DNA of 64,000 nucleotides, from positions 62,001 through 126,000 of the IMG/VR virus record IMGVR_UViG_3300034356_002642, one strand, 5' to 3'. Within the stretch, counting starts at the first letter, position 1; every line of letters starts with the position of its first letter. The position numbers and the translations under genes were made by a program. Below, one piece after another: positions 16,375-25,262 of this stretch. Under the pieces are notes generated by a model. The model was not told the origin of the DNA. It saw only the letters and a list, made by a program, of their open reading frames with translations, and did no database searches. This stretch comes from a virus.

Positions 16375-18693
16375 CTAACAAGAACCTATAACATTCATTA
16401 TTTCGGTACTACTAACAATACTTCTTGCACATACATTATATGTACATATAGTGCTTAAGCAATACTCTGTGTCTGTTTGTTGAACTCCATCACAATCTAT
16501 ATATGTTATTTCAAAAAACTCGTCATAAGGTGCACTTTGATAACTTGAACATACAGGTATCGTACTTGTCGGTACATAAATAAAATCATTTGTTTGAACT
16601 TGTCTTGAGATTCCAATAACAGAACTACAATTATCCCCAATAATTGTTGGTGTTGATATCACTGAAGAAACTTGAGTTATAATATTTGTCGTACAGTTTG
16701 ATTGAGATGCAACTTGCCCATCAGTAATTGTGTCCACAGTCGTTGAATTTATTTGTATTATATCTCCATTGGTTATTGTTATTGAATTACTATATTGAAT
16801 TGAAGTAATAATTTGGGTATTTGGAGAACAAAACGGCCTTGTCCCTTGAGATACCGGAGTTGTTGGACCAACGGTTGTGGTTATAGGTAATCCATTTTTG
16901 GTCACATTAAATACCACAGATGAATTACCACTACCCGGACCGTTTACCGTTATTAATGCGGTAGATATTAAATTAAAAGTCACACTAACACCAACCGGTA
17001 AAGGTGGATTAGATACTAAAGTCATCAATTGAGTAACTGTTTGAGAAACATTTGGAACTGAAGTTGTTGTTGCAACACCAACATTCGCCAATGACAATTG
17101 ATAAGTTACAGGTATCGAATCATACCCAATTGTCACTGTAGTTGTTTGTGAATTATTTTCTGAATCATAAACAACTACGGTATATGTGTTTGGACATAAA
17201 TTGGTAAAAGTATTATTTGAATTAGATGTTATCCCTCCATTAATACTATATGAATAAGGTGAAGTTCCATTCTGAGCAAATATTGATATACTACCATTAC
17301 AATTTATGGTTCCTTGACAAGAACTGTTTGTTTTACTAACACTAACTTGTAATGGAATTACCGGAGGACATCCCCCTTTACTCATTGTTATGGAATATTG
17401 TTCATCCCCTCCTAATACGACCCAAGCAGAATCAGGTATTACATCAACAGTAGTGCTAATAACTACACCACCGCCCAAGGTTAATGGATTGTTTGTACCA
17501 ATAATGTAGATTTCCCATCTATTATTATTAATACTCCAAACAATATCGTACCCAACGCTTGACCATTTAAATCGACCATTTTGAGTTCCATTACAAACAA
17601 ATTGTATTGGACCGAAATTTGGAACGCCAGTTCCAATTGCTATTAAACATAAATCAACACATTGAACTGGTGATGTTGGAGTCGGTGATGGTGTCATTGT
17701 TGGAGTTAATGAAGGAATTGGTCCGAGTAATTCACAAATTGTTGTTGCGGTATAATCAGGACTACCGTCAGGCCAATCATAATCTGTAACGACAACTTCA
17801 TAAGTACCAGCCGGAACCCCAAATAAAGTTTGACTTCGTTGACCTCCTTCCCAAAAGAAAGAATATGGTGCCGTACCACCTGTAACATTTATTGATAAAA
17901 TCCCCCCTAACGGATTGCTATTTGTTGGCGATTGTATTATATTACAACTAATACCCATATCAAATAAAGTGATAACGTCACATTCATTCTTCAATCTTAT
18001 TACCGGAGTATTTGATGGCGTTGGGGTAGAGGTATTAGTTGGTGTTGGTGTTACAGTATTTGTCGTCGTAATTGTTGGTGTTACAGTATTTGTTGGTGTA
18101 ATTGTTGGAGTTGGGGTTGGGGTCGGGGTTGAACAAATGACCGTTGTTCTCGTATTTAATTTCGTTACTCCTCCAAATGGTTTAGTATAATTAAACGATA
18201 CTTCAAGACCAATTTGGATTCCTTGAACAAAGATACCACAACAATCCGTATAATAATACGTTCCCGTTGTTATCCCTAACCCGCAAATAATTGGGGGACT
18301 TGAAGGTGTTTGCGTGTTTGTTGGTGTATTAGTTGGTGTTGGTGTATTAGTTGGTGTTTGTGTGTTTGTTGTCGTATTAGTTGGTGTTTGTGTCGAGGTA
18401 TTAGTTGGTGTCGGAGTTACCCCAATAGAGCAAGGGTTTGTCATCTCCACAGTACTATTTGTGGTAAAAGACGCTGAATTATTTTTGTAATAAAAAATTA
18501 CAGGAGTTTGTACATCACTAACACATATACTATTTGGGTAATACCCACTATCAGTATATGGGTCATCCTGATTAATATCAACACAATCAAAATAATTAAC
18601 AAATACAACTCCATTAAGTAATGGGTCAGAATTGCCCGTCGCGTCTGCCAAATCAATAGCACTTATCGTTATGTCATAAAAACTACAAGCCAT
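16375..18693 (-). CDS. Fibre protein with Pro/Thr linkers and SprB-like repeats
   Basis: 772 aa. The N-terminal ~90 residues (MACSFYDITISAIDLADATG) are nearly the same as those of the 822-aa fibre downstream of the sugar-transferase locus, so they probably share an attachment domain. Two PT-rich linkers (TPTNTPTPTNT type, around residues 95-130 and 190-230) separate globular parts. Two SprB-like repeats are visible: GGTAPYSFFWEGGQ and NGTSPYSYSINGG. Cysteines are frequent. The likely role is host-surface binding. PT linkers are candidate O-glycosylation sites. Confidence 0.8.
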   Translation of the reverse strand: MACSFYDITISAIDLADATGNSDPLLNGVVFVNYFDCVDINQDDPYTDSGYYPNSICVSDVQTPVIFYYKNNSASFTTNSTVEMTNPCSIGVTPTPTNTSTQTPTNTTTNTQTPTNTPTPTNTPTNTQTPSSPPIICGLGITTGTYYYTDCCGIFVQGIQIGLEVSFNYTKPFGGVTKLNTRTTVICSTPTPTPTPTITPTNTVTPTITTTNTVTPTPTNTSTPTPSNTPVIRLKNECDVITLFDMGISCNIIQSPTNSNPLGGILSINVTGGTAPYSFFWEGGQRSQTLFGVPAGTYEVVVTDYDWPDGSPDYTATTICELLGPIPSLTPTMTPSPTPTSPVQCVDLCLIAIGTGVPNFGPIQFVCNGTQNGRFKWSSVGYDIVWSINNNRWEIYIIGTNNPLTLGGGVVISTTVDVIPDSAWVVLGGDEQYSITMSKGGCPPVIPLQVSVSKTNSSCQGTINCNGSISIFAQNGTSPYSYSINGGITSNSNNTFTNLCPNTYTVVVYDSENNSQTTTVTIGYDSIPVTYQLSLANVGVATTTSVPNVSQTVTQLMTLVSNPPLPVGVSVTFNLISTALITVNGPGSGNSSVVFNVTKNGLPITTTVGPTTPVSQGTRPFCSPNTQIITSIQYSNSITITNGDIIQINSTTVDTITDGQVASQSNCTTNIITQVSSVISTPTIIGDNCSSVIGISRQVQTNDFIYVPTSTIPVCSSYQSAPYDEFFEITYIDCDGVQQTDTEYCLSTICTYNVCARSIVSSTEIMNVIGSC

Positions 18694-18795
18694 TATATTT
18701 TATTCATTTTATTCATCTTATTTTATAATTATAACTTTATTTTTTTTTTATGATAATATAATAACCCAAGTATAGTATTATTACTACTAATTGAC

Positions 18796-19014
18796 TTATA
18801 TTACACTTTCAATTCCGCTTATTGTACAGTTATTTGCATCCACCACCTTCAACATATAAGATGATGATGTATCATATGGTGATGGTATATTAAACACATA
18901 CGGCGTTGTGGTTATTGTTGTCACATAGAAACAACCACTCCCATTACTTTGACATATGTAAAGGTTATAGGGTGATTGTCCTGTTATACTATTAATTGTT
19001 ACTTGTATTGCCAT
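18796..19014 (-). CDS. Small beta-rich protein coupled to a fibre gene (72 aa)
   Basis: MAIQVTINSITGQSPYNLYI, then YMLKVVDANNC: a single SprB-like beta domain without linker. The start is shared with the stop of the 822-aa fibre gene (TAATG), so the two are translationally coupled. A similar small gene follows the SprB protein at 32.7 kb. It could be a fibre tip, a chaperone or a spare binding module. Confidence 0.7.
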   Translation of the reverse strand: MAIQVTINSITGQSPYNLYICQSNGSGCFYVTTITTTPYVFNIPSPYDTSSSYMLKVVDANNCTISGIESVI

Positions 19015-21482
19015 TATTTATTTTTTCTTCTTTTTTTCTTAGATGTGATAAATTCATAAACCATAAGTGAGAATTTATTACCAAAATAATGTATTACTTT
19101 TCCAAGTTTATTATCCTCAGGTAATACACCCATCATATATGCCATGTGTTCAGACCAAGGTTTTGTTATTAAATAGAAATATTTCGAATATTGTGGGTTC
19201 TTAGTTAAGAAATTAACCACGGGTTTAGCCCAAGTCAAATATCCAAACATTCCTTTTTTATTTGTTTTTAACATCAATCTACCAAACTTCTCATCCGCTT
19301 CCCAAATTTCTTTAGGTAAGTATCCTTGGTGATATAACAAATCACATATGATTTTTTGTTGTGTACCTCCTCCCGGACCAGGGTCTATTGGACCAACATA
19401 AAAACAGGTACTACAATCAGGATATATGGTAGTATCAGATACACCAATTGAACTTGCAAAATAATCTCCGGTTTGAACAATAGGGACAAAATTACCCGGA
19501 ATAGTATAAGTTTCAGGTACTTCCCCTAAATATGTAAAACAATTCCCAAAAATCTCAGGGCTTTTAATTACCTGCCCAATTGTTGTTATTCCAGGGTGTT
19601 GTACTGTTTGAACTACTTGAGTCTTATAAACATTTCCTGAAATAACATAACAACTTTCATATAAAAACTTATTAGTTGAAGGTATAATAACCGGAACTCC
19701 ACAAGAGGTACAGTCACTAAATTTAGTCGTTATTGAACTAAAATTATCCCCTTGGAATGTAATTGAAATTACATTTGTAGGTGGAATATATCCTGTATTA
19801 TATCTACCAAGATAAGTCCAACAAGAACCAAGAATATCTTTAATTGTTTCACCAACAATTAATGAACCGTGAGGTAATGTTTGTATTACCATTGAATTCT
19901 GTGTTTGGAAAAATACCGGTTGACAAGTTTGAAATACATATACCCAATTTGGTGTTGGTGTTGGGGTTTTTGTTGGTGTTGACGTTATTGTTGGAGTAGG
20001 GGGAGGTGTCGTACCAAAAGTTGAGCTAGGGGTGGGTGTTTGAGTAGGGGTGGGAGTATTTGTAGGTGTTTGAGTATTAGTATTTGTTGGGGTTGGAGTT
20101 GGAGTTGGTAATATTGAACAATTACTACAATTACCATAAACATTGTAAATATCTCCAACAGTAGTATTTGATGAGTAGTCGAAATCATCTCTAATATATG
20201 TTATACATTTTTGTTCTCCGTTCACCATCGCCAACATTGTAGTACCTACACTAATTGGGAGTCCCATATAAACTAAACTATCTGAGGTATATACCTCAAC
20301 CCCTGTTTCACAAATGATTAATACCTTAACGGACACACAACTGAAGACACTTTCTAACATATTAAAAGTTACTTGACCTCCAACAGGAATGTTAGGTGTC
20401 GGCATGACAGTAGGTGTAACTGTCACAGTAGGACTTACCGGAGTATACCCACTTAAACTAAACGATACTGCGGTACCTAAACAAGGATTACTTGTTGGTG
20501 TTGGAGTGTTAGTTGGAGTGTTAGTTGGAGTGTTAGTTGGAGTAATGGTTAATGTTGGTGTTGGTTCCCAACCACAATCAAAATAAGCTTCAAAATCAAA
20601 TGTCGTACAATCGATTGGTAATGGAGTTGGAGGTGGGCACTCTCCTACATTGAAATCCGTTGCTGAAATGTCGGGACATATTGATTTACAGGGTGTCGCA
20701 CCTTGTAAAATACAATCGCCACCTAAACTATCACTTAAACACCAATATATTCCTGTGTAATAAATAAATGATGTTGTAATTGAATCTCCCGAGTAATATT
20801 GTTTATCATTATAGTATCCCGTCTCAGTATAATTTCCACTGTAACCCGTTAAAGCGGGTAATGTTGTGTTAAAACAATATATACTATTAGGACAAGGTAA
20901 ATCGGGTGTTGTTGGACAAGCAATATCCTCACAACCTGAAGAAACTTGTACAAAACTAACTCCCGTCCCATTATATATTGGACCCGAACCATCATAAGTT
21001 ATAACAGTTGCACATTCATTAAATAAAGTATCTGTAATTAAATAAGTGGTACCAATAACAAGAATTGAGGGTAAATCGACAAACCTAAATTTAATTAACG
21101 GATTACTACAACTTTGAAATTGAACAATATTACCACTTGTTGGGGTTGGAGTATTTGTTGGGGTTGGAGTATTTGTTGGTGTAGTCGTTGTGGTTGGTGT
21201 GGGTGTCACTTCAATGTCACAAGGACCTTGTATGTCCGTAGTACTATTCGTTGCAATTAAACCTAAATTATCTTTATAATAATAAATTACCGGAGTTTGA
21301 ACATCACTAGCACATATACTATTTAAATAAACCCCCGCCTCGGAATATGAACCATTCTGATTAATATTATCACAATTAAAATAATCAACAAATACAACAC
21401 CATTAAGTAATGGGTCGGAATTTCCTGTCGCGTCCGCTAAATCAAGGGCACCTATCGTTATGTCATAAAAATTACAAGCCAT
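19014..21482 (-). CDS. Fibre protein with several Pro/Thr linkers and a basic C-terminal domain
   Basis: 822 aa. The N-terminal domain is shared with the 772-aa fibre (MACNFYDITIGALDLADATG). Three PT linkers lie near residues 92-118, 305-335 and 455-510. The last ~120 residues form a distinct helical, basic module starting QQKIICDLLYHQGYLPKEIW and ending in a Lys/Arg run. I compare it with the cysteine-initiated helical C-terminal domains (often CFLTTA...) of other phage fibres. It is the first minus-strand gene after the divergent promoter region, so it may begin a transcription unit. Confidence 0.8.
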   Translation of the reverse strand: MACNFYDITIGALDLADATGNSDPLLNGVVFVDYFNCDNINQNGSYSEAGVYLNSICASDVQTPVIYYYKDNLGLIATNSTTDIQGPCDIEVTPTPTTTTTPTNTPTPTNTPTPTSGNIVQFQSCSNPLIKFRFVDLPSILVIGTTYLITDTLFNECATVITYDGSGPIYNGTGVSFVQVSSGCEDIACPTTPDLPCPNSIYCFNTTLPALTGYSGNYTETGYYNDKQYYSGDSITTSFIYYTGIYWCLSDSLGGDCILQGATPCKSICPDISATDFNVGECPPPTPLPIDCTTFDFEAYFDCGWEPTPTLTITPTNTPTNTPTNTPTPTSNPCLGTAVSFSLSGYTPVSPTVTVTPTVMPTPNIPVGGQVTFNMLESVFSCVSVKVLIICETGVEVYTSDSLVYMGLPISVGTTMLAMVNGEQKCITYIRDDFDYSSNTTVGDIYNVYGNCSNCSILPTPTPTPTNTNTQTPTNTPTPTQTPTPSSTFGTTPPPTPTITSTPTKTPTPTPNWVYVFQTCQPVFFQTQNSMVIQTLPHGSLIVGETIKDILGSCWTYLGRYNTGYIPPTNVISITFQGDNFSSITTKFSDCTSCGVPVIIPSTNKFLYESCYVISGNVYKTQVVQTVQHPGITTIGQVIKSPEIFGNCFTYLGEVPETYTIPGNFVPIVQTGDYFASSIGVSDTTIYPDCSTCFYVGPIDPGPGGGTQQKIICDLLYHQGYLPKEIWEADEKFGRLMLKTNKKGMFGYLTWAKPVVNFLTKNPQYSKYFYLITKPWSEHMAYMMGVLPEDNKLGKVIHYFGNKFSLMVYEFITSKKKRRKNK

Positions 21483-21497
21483 TCAAATTTGTTTTAC

Positions 21498-21505
21498 TAT
21501 AAATA
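21498..21505 (-). promoter_or_regulatory. TATTTATA promoter-like element (minus-strand side of divergent region)
   Basis: Sense GGGTTATTTATAGTAAAAC lies 15 bases before the ATG of the 822-aa fibre gene. It is one half of the only divergent intergenic region in the window. Confidence 0.4.
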
Positions 21506-21575
21506 ACCCAATAGTGAGTTTTATACAAAAGAAATATAGTTTTATTGAAAAACAAATAAAGACAGGGTTAGGGAA

Positions 21576-21583
21576 TATTTATA
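21576..21583 (+). promoter_or_regulatory. TATTTATA promoter-like element (plus-strand side)
   Basis: The same octamer occurs on the plus strand 4 bases before the ATG of the only plus-strand gene. Having it in sense orientation on both sides of the divergent region supports a directional regulatory element. Confidence 0.4.
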
Positions 21584-21587
21584 TTAT

Positions 21588-21773
21588 ATGAAACTTCTTT
21601 CCACGATACAGAAAATTATTCAAGAATCTGAAGAAAATTATAACAATGCTTGTGAGGGCGTTACGTCAATTGACGAATTAGATAGACTTGAGAAACAATA
21701 TATTGATTCATTAAAACTTTTAAAATTTTATAAAGTTAATGAAAATCGAAAACCTCTTAAAGAGGACATTTAG
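21588..21773 (+). CDS. Lone plus-strand gene, small helical protein (61 aa)
   Basis: MKLLSTIQKIIQESEENYNN, then DELDRLEKQYIDSLKLLKFY: an amphipathic, probably all-helical protein. No family is recognised. It has its own promoter-like element and is followed 30 bases later by an intrinsic terminator, so it looks like an autonomous moron-type cassette inserted between fibre and sugar-transferase genes. The direction, the compact terminator and normal codon use favour a real gene over a shadow; no minus-strand gene overlaps it. Confidence 0.75.
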   Translation: MKLLSTIQKIIQESEENYNNACEGVTSIDELDRLEKQYIDSLKLLKFYKVNENRKPLKEDI

Positions 21774-21800
21774 GACCGTTATCAGTAATGGTAACAAAAT

Positions 21801-21832
21801 AAAGGGGGAAGCTCGCTACTACCCCTTTTTTA
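21801..21832 (+). terminator. Intrinsic terminator, probably bidirectional
   Basis: AAAGGGG and CCCCTTTT arms around a ~14-base loop, followed by T runs on the plus strand. On the minus strand the arm is followed by CTTTATTTTG, so it may also stop transcription coming from the glycosyltransferase gene. Confidence 0.75.
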
Positions 21833-21885
21833 TTTTTTCATTGATGTACTAACTTCACCCTTAAAATCTTTAAAAATTATATTGT

Positions 21886-22761
21886 TTACAAGGATTTTAT
21901 TGCGTTAATGATTATATCTATATCAAACATCTCATTCAAATCGTTATAAGGAATGGTCCCCAAATCTTCAAACAACAAATGTTTAGCATAATAATTATGT
22001 TCTAAATTTATTTCTCTTGTGGGAGCATTTGCAACAATATTTTGGTTATTTTCATATCCAAATATTTTTGGATTAGTTCCTACCCACATAACTACAGATG
22101 AAAGTCCAAGAGCCTGAGCCATATGCATCGCACTTGAATCTATTAATAACCTTTTTTCAGATAAGGTTAAAAGAATTGCAATACTTCTAAAAGAATCTAA
22201 CGCTTGTAAAGTATCCGGATAAGATAATTGGTCTTCTCGTTTAATATGAAGAATTGTGTATTTGTCTTTGAATTGACTAATAATTTCTTCAACAACTGTT
22301 TGTGGAATATCTCGAGTCCAACTATATTGTAATGGTTGACCTACTCCACCGCCATTAGTTTGAATAGCGAAAATTGGTTTGTCCGTCTTATAAAAATTTT
22401 CAAAATATTGTCTTTCCGATTTTGAGATGAACAGTTCGGGTTGTTCTCCGTTATAAGTAATACCAAACATCTCACACCAAATTTCAATTAAGTGTTTGGA
22501 TTCTGTAATGTAATCACTAGTATTGTAGGGGTCAGAAACAAACACCTTACAATCTTTATTCATTATGTATTTTTTATATATCCCGTTGGTTTGTGTATGA
22601 TTTAACACTTTATTTACATTTGGATTTGCAATAAAAACATCCGGATATCCAGTAATAACAATAATATAGGCATTAGAGTATTGTTTTTTTATTGCGCTTA
22701 AAACCGCTGTACTCATAATGGATTTTCCTAATCCACCATCGATAGTAAATATTATATTCAT
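21886..22761 (-). CDS. GT9 (heptosyltransferase-like) glycosyltransferase
   Basis: 291 aa with a GT-B fold. The N-terminus has FTIDGGLGKSIMSTAVLSAI, the acceptor-side loop of GT9 enzymes. The C-terminal nucleotide-sugar half has DSSAMHMAQALGLSSVVMWV, corresponding to the conserved D-S/G-x-x-H-x-A-x-A-x-G of ADP-heptose:LPS heptosyltransferases. No membrane span is seen. It sits with a sulfotransferase in the middle of the PT-linker fibre genes, suggesting modification of phage fibres or of host glycan. The donor sugar cannot be read from the sequence. Confidence 0.85.
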   Translation of the reverse strand: MNIIFTIDGGLGKSIMSTAVLSAIKKQYSNAYIIVITGYPDVFIANPNVNKVLNHTQTNGIYKKYIMNKDCKVFVSDPYNTSDYITESKHLIEIWCEMFGITYNGEQPELFISKSERQYFENFYKTDKPIFAIQTNGGGVGQPLQYSWTRDIPQTVVEEIISQFKDKYTILHIKREDQLSYPDTLQALDSFRSIAILLTLSEKRLLIDSSAMHMAQALGLSSVVMWVGTNPKIFGYENNQNIVANAPTREINLEHNYYAKHLLFEDLGTIPYNDLNEMFDIDIIINAIKSL

Positions 22762-22778
22762 TTCTTATTTTTTATTAA

Positions 22779-23600
22779 TTATACATAACCAAAATAGTTG
22801 TAAAACCATTGATAATGTCGTTTTATTCTTTCACAATTTTCATAACCTAAAATTTCATTAAAATCGTCCGGTTTTCTTTTAAATTCTGTTCGGAGTTTAT
22901 GGTCCCCATATATTCCATGTACCACATCATTTTCGTGAGTAATTTGTTCAATAGTTTGAAAATTATGACCTTCATAGTAAGGTAATTCAATGTAATTGTA
23001 AAACTTTCTAAGTTCCTCTTCAGGATTATCCATTAAGTCTTCATAACGGATAAATAAGATATTAGAATCCAATCCTTGTTGGATTATATCTTGGAGTCGG
23101 TCAACAGAGATACCGACCGGTGCTCCTCCACCCCAAATATCAATCCTTTTATTTAAGGTTGTCCCTATAAGTTCGTTAGGGTTTTGAACATGGTTTTCTT
23201 TGGTTGGGTTTTTTCTAAAGTTTTTTTCCATTGAAGAGTAGATACTTCTAATGTCTCTCACCATACACACAATTTTTGGTCTTTCTTGGAAAAGATTTAT
23301 TAATTGGTAATGTATTCCCCACCCTCGACTTTTATCTAAAACAAAAGGTTTGTCAGTTAATGGTTTAAAGAAACCTTGCATCCCATCACGACAAAAATTA
23401 ATAAACGCTTTATCCATTAAATCCGCATCTTGAGCTCTAATCTCTTGGGAATTGTTGTAATGATTTTTTGCTCCGAAAATTAATTCAATCAACCCTGAAG
23501 TAGGAGTAACATAAAATTCCGGATTTTGACCAATTAGGTTTTGGAATAATGTTGAACCCGCTCGTGGGAGTGATGAATTAAAAAAAATTGTTTTACCCAT
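22779..23600 (-). CDS. PAPS-dependent sulfotransferase-like protein
   Basis: About 273 aa from ATG 23600 (MGKTIFF); upstream codons of the longer frame are AT-rich non-coding. The 5'-phosphosulfate-binding loop is NSSLPRAGSTLFQNLI near residues 8-23, and the 3'-phosphate-binding motif is CMVRDIRSIYSSMEKNF around 110-125. Both are typical of the sulfotransferase superfamily. The end of the gene is 17 bases before the glycosyltransferase start, so the two are co-transcribed. It probably transfers sulfate to a carbohydrate or tyrosine/threonine side chain. PAPS would come from the host. Confidence 0.82.
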   Translation of the reverse strand: MGKTIFFNSSLPRAGSTLFQNLIGQNPEFYVTPTSGLIELIFGAKNHYNNSQEIRAQDADLMDKAFINFCRDGMQGFFKPLTDKPFVLDKSRGWGIHYQLINLFQERPKIVCMVRDIRSIYSSMEKNFRKNPTKENHVQNPNELIGTTLNKRIDIWGGGAPVGISVDRLQDIIQQGLDSNILFIRYEDLMDNPEEELRKFYNYIELPYYEGHNFQTIEQITHENDVVHGIYGDHKLRTEFKRKPDDFNEILGYENCERIKRHYQWFYNYFGYV

Positions 23601-23734
23601 TATCTTTTTGTTTAAAAATAAAAAGATAATGGATATTGTAAACAATTTTAAATAAATTAAGAATCAGTTTCTATTCTAATTAATATTAATTAATACGTAT
23701 GTTTTTTACACTCATAGTGATTACCATTTTATTA

Positions 23735-25252
23735 TTATAAACATGTTGACCCTTGAGGCTGAAGAGTTATTGTTATATCCGCATTTGTTGATAAATCTAC
23801 TCCTATAAATTCTACATAACCTGGAGTTAAAATACATTCATTGTACCCAGTATTTAATGAAAGATTTACGGGAGCATCTGTTGACACAGAAACAAATACC
23901 CCTACTGTAGAAAGTCCTGGTATTGCACCTCCATAATTCCCTATAGCATTTTCTCCTCCTAATACTGGAAATGTTCCTGAGGTTGTAATAATGGAAATTG
24001 AGTTTACTTGTACATCACCAATACTTCCAAAAGTGTCAACATTATTAATAAAAACTTGTCCTGTTGAAGTTATTGATGTAGTTGTAGGAGTTGGGGTCGT
24101 TGTTGGTGTTGGTGTTGGTGTTTGAGTTTGAGTTTGAGTTTGAGTAGGAGTTGGCGGGATAATACAAGGTTGAACTGTAAATACCCCTGTTAATAAATTA
24201 TACCCATATAAACCAACGCACTGGGTACCGGTACATGTATTATTAAAAAGTGTTATGTCTACATCAGGGAAATCATAATTACCCAATAAGATTCCTCCAA
24301 CATTATTAAATCCGTAATCACCATTACTAACCATTGTACCTCCCGAATAAGCAAACATTTGTAATCCAATCATACCATCACCTACTGTACTAAACCAATT
24401 AGCCTCGCAATTAATTTGAATACTATCAACAAGTCCGTTAATCCTTAAAGTTTCAACGTCAACATAAACACTTTCTGTCCCATATCCTCTATTATCTCCC
24501 CCCCACCATAAATTAGGGCCTACCCACACACCGGAATTTAAAACACCATTAACACAATAACCCACAGGATTACTATTATTTGAATATGGCGTCGTATTTC
24601 CATTTACATATAATGTTGTTAAAGTATCTAAATCCGTCCCTGATGTTATTTCAAAATTATATTTAAAAACAAGATAATCCACGTCATTTATTATTGGTAC
24701 ATTAGTTGGTGTTGGTGTTTGTGTTGGTGTTTGTGTTGGAGTTCCTGTTTGACTTGGGGTATTTGTTGGTGTTTGGGTAGGAGTCGCTGTTTGACTTGGA
24801 GTATTTGTCGGTGTTTGGGTTGGGGTTTGGGTTGGTGTTTGTGTTGGTGTATTTGTTGGCGTTTGACTTGAAGTATTTGTTGGTGTTTGTGTTGGTGTAT
24901 TTGTTGGTGTTTGACTTGAAGTATTTGTTGGTGTTTGTGTTTGTGTTGGTGTATTTGTTGGCGTTTGACTTGAAGTATTTGTTGGTGTTTGTGTTGGAGT
25001 TCCTGTTTGTGTTGGTGTATTTGTTGGTGTATTTGTTGGTGTTTGAGTATTTGTGGGTGTCGTTGTATTTGTTGGAGTATTTGTGGGTGTTTGTGTGTTA
25101 GTCGGTGTTTGTGTGTTAGTCGGTGTTGCCGTTGGTGTTGGAGCTGGTAATAAAACACCATTAATTCTAATGGTGTTCGATATAAGATTGTTGTTAACCC
25201 TTTTCATAGAGGTTAACAACACATCATCAAATTTTTTAAGTAATTGTGTCAT
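23735..25252 (-). CDS. Fibre protein with a ~155-residue Pro/Thr/Gln/Asn linker
   Basis: 505 aa. A short N-terminal anchor ([20 protein letters not shown]) is followed by a long PT linker over residues ~37-190, built of TPTQTPTNT and TPTNTSSQ units. A globular beta domain ([14 protein letters not shown] on) comes next, then a second short linker (~residues 375-400) and a final beta domain with [16 protein letters not shown]. It follows the GGG-repeat protein and precedes the sulfotransferase. The likely function is receptor binding. Confidence 0.8.
   Translation of the reverse strand: MTQLLKKFDDVLLTSMKRVNNNLISNTIRINGVLLPAPTPTATPTNTQTPTNTQTPTNTPTNTTTPTNTQTPTNTPTNTPTQTGTPTQTPTNTSSQTPTNTPTQTQTPTNTSSQTPTNTPTQTPTNTSSQTPTNTPTQTPTQTPTQTPTNTPSQTATPTQTPTNTPSQTGTPTQTPTQTPTPTNVPIINDVDYLVFKYNFEITSGTDLDTLTTLYVNGNTTPYSNNSNPVGYCVNGVLNSGVWVGPNLWWGGDNRGYGTESVYVDVETLRINGLVDSIQINCEANWFSTVGDGMIGLQMFAYSGGTMVSNGDYGFNNVGGILLGNYDFPDVDITLFNNTCTGTQCVGLYGYNLLTGVFTVQPCIIPPTPTQTQTQTQTPTPTPTTTPTPTTTSITSTGQVFINNVDTFGSIGDVQVNSISIITTSGTFPVLGGENAIGNYGGAIPGLSTVGVFVSVSTDAPVNLSLNTGYNECILTPGYVEFIGVDLSTNADITITLQPQGSTCL
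24690..25140 (-). repeat. Low-complexity tandem repeat encoding the Pro/Thr linker
   Basis: Plus-strand GGTGTTTGTGTTGGTGT-type units repeat for about 450 bases as imperfect 6-, 12- and 18-base periods, always in multiples of three, so length changes keep the frame. Longer blocks such as GTTTGACTTGAAGTATTTG recur at about 24865, 24911 and 24966, indicating recent internal duplication. Confidence 0.85.
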
Positions 25253-25262
25253 TTATTTAAAT

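Noticed and set aside
16329-16376. A +1 frame continuation after the 772-aa fibre stop, encoding RYWNGRNLGTPIGCT
   Set aside because: It could be a programmed frameshift tail, but there is no recognisable slippery site at TGT-TAG and only 15 codons follow. More likely a short decayed remnant or chance.
17915-18190. Plus-strand frame rich in Val and Gly opposite the Pro/Thr linker
   Set aside because: This is the mirror of the PT repeat (complement of ACN/CCN codons); similar shadows occur opposite every linker.
21483-21587. Possible phage origin or attachment site in the divergent region
   Set aside because: I saw no repeat cluster, iterons or tRNA remnants there; the region is explained by two promoter-like elements.
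24690-25140. Possible CRISPR-like array because of regularly spaced repeats
   Set aside because: There are no constant repeats with unique spacers. The period is a multiple of three and encodes PT units in frame.
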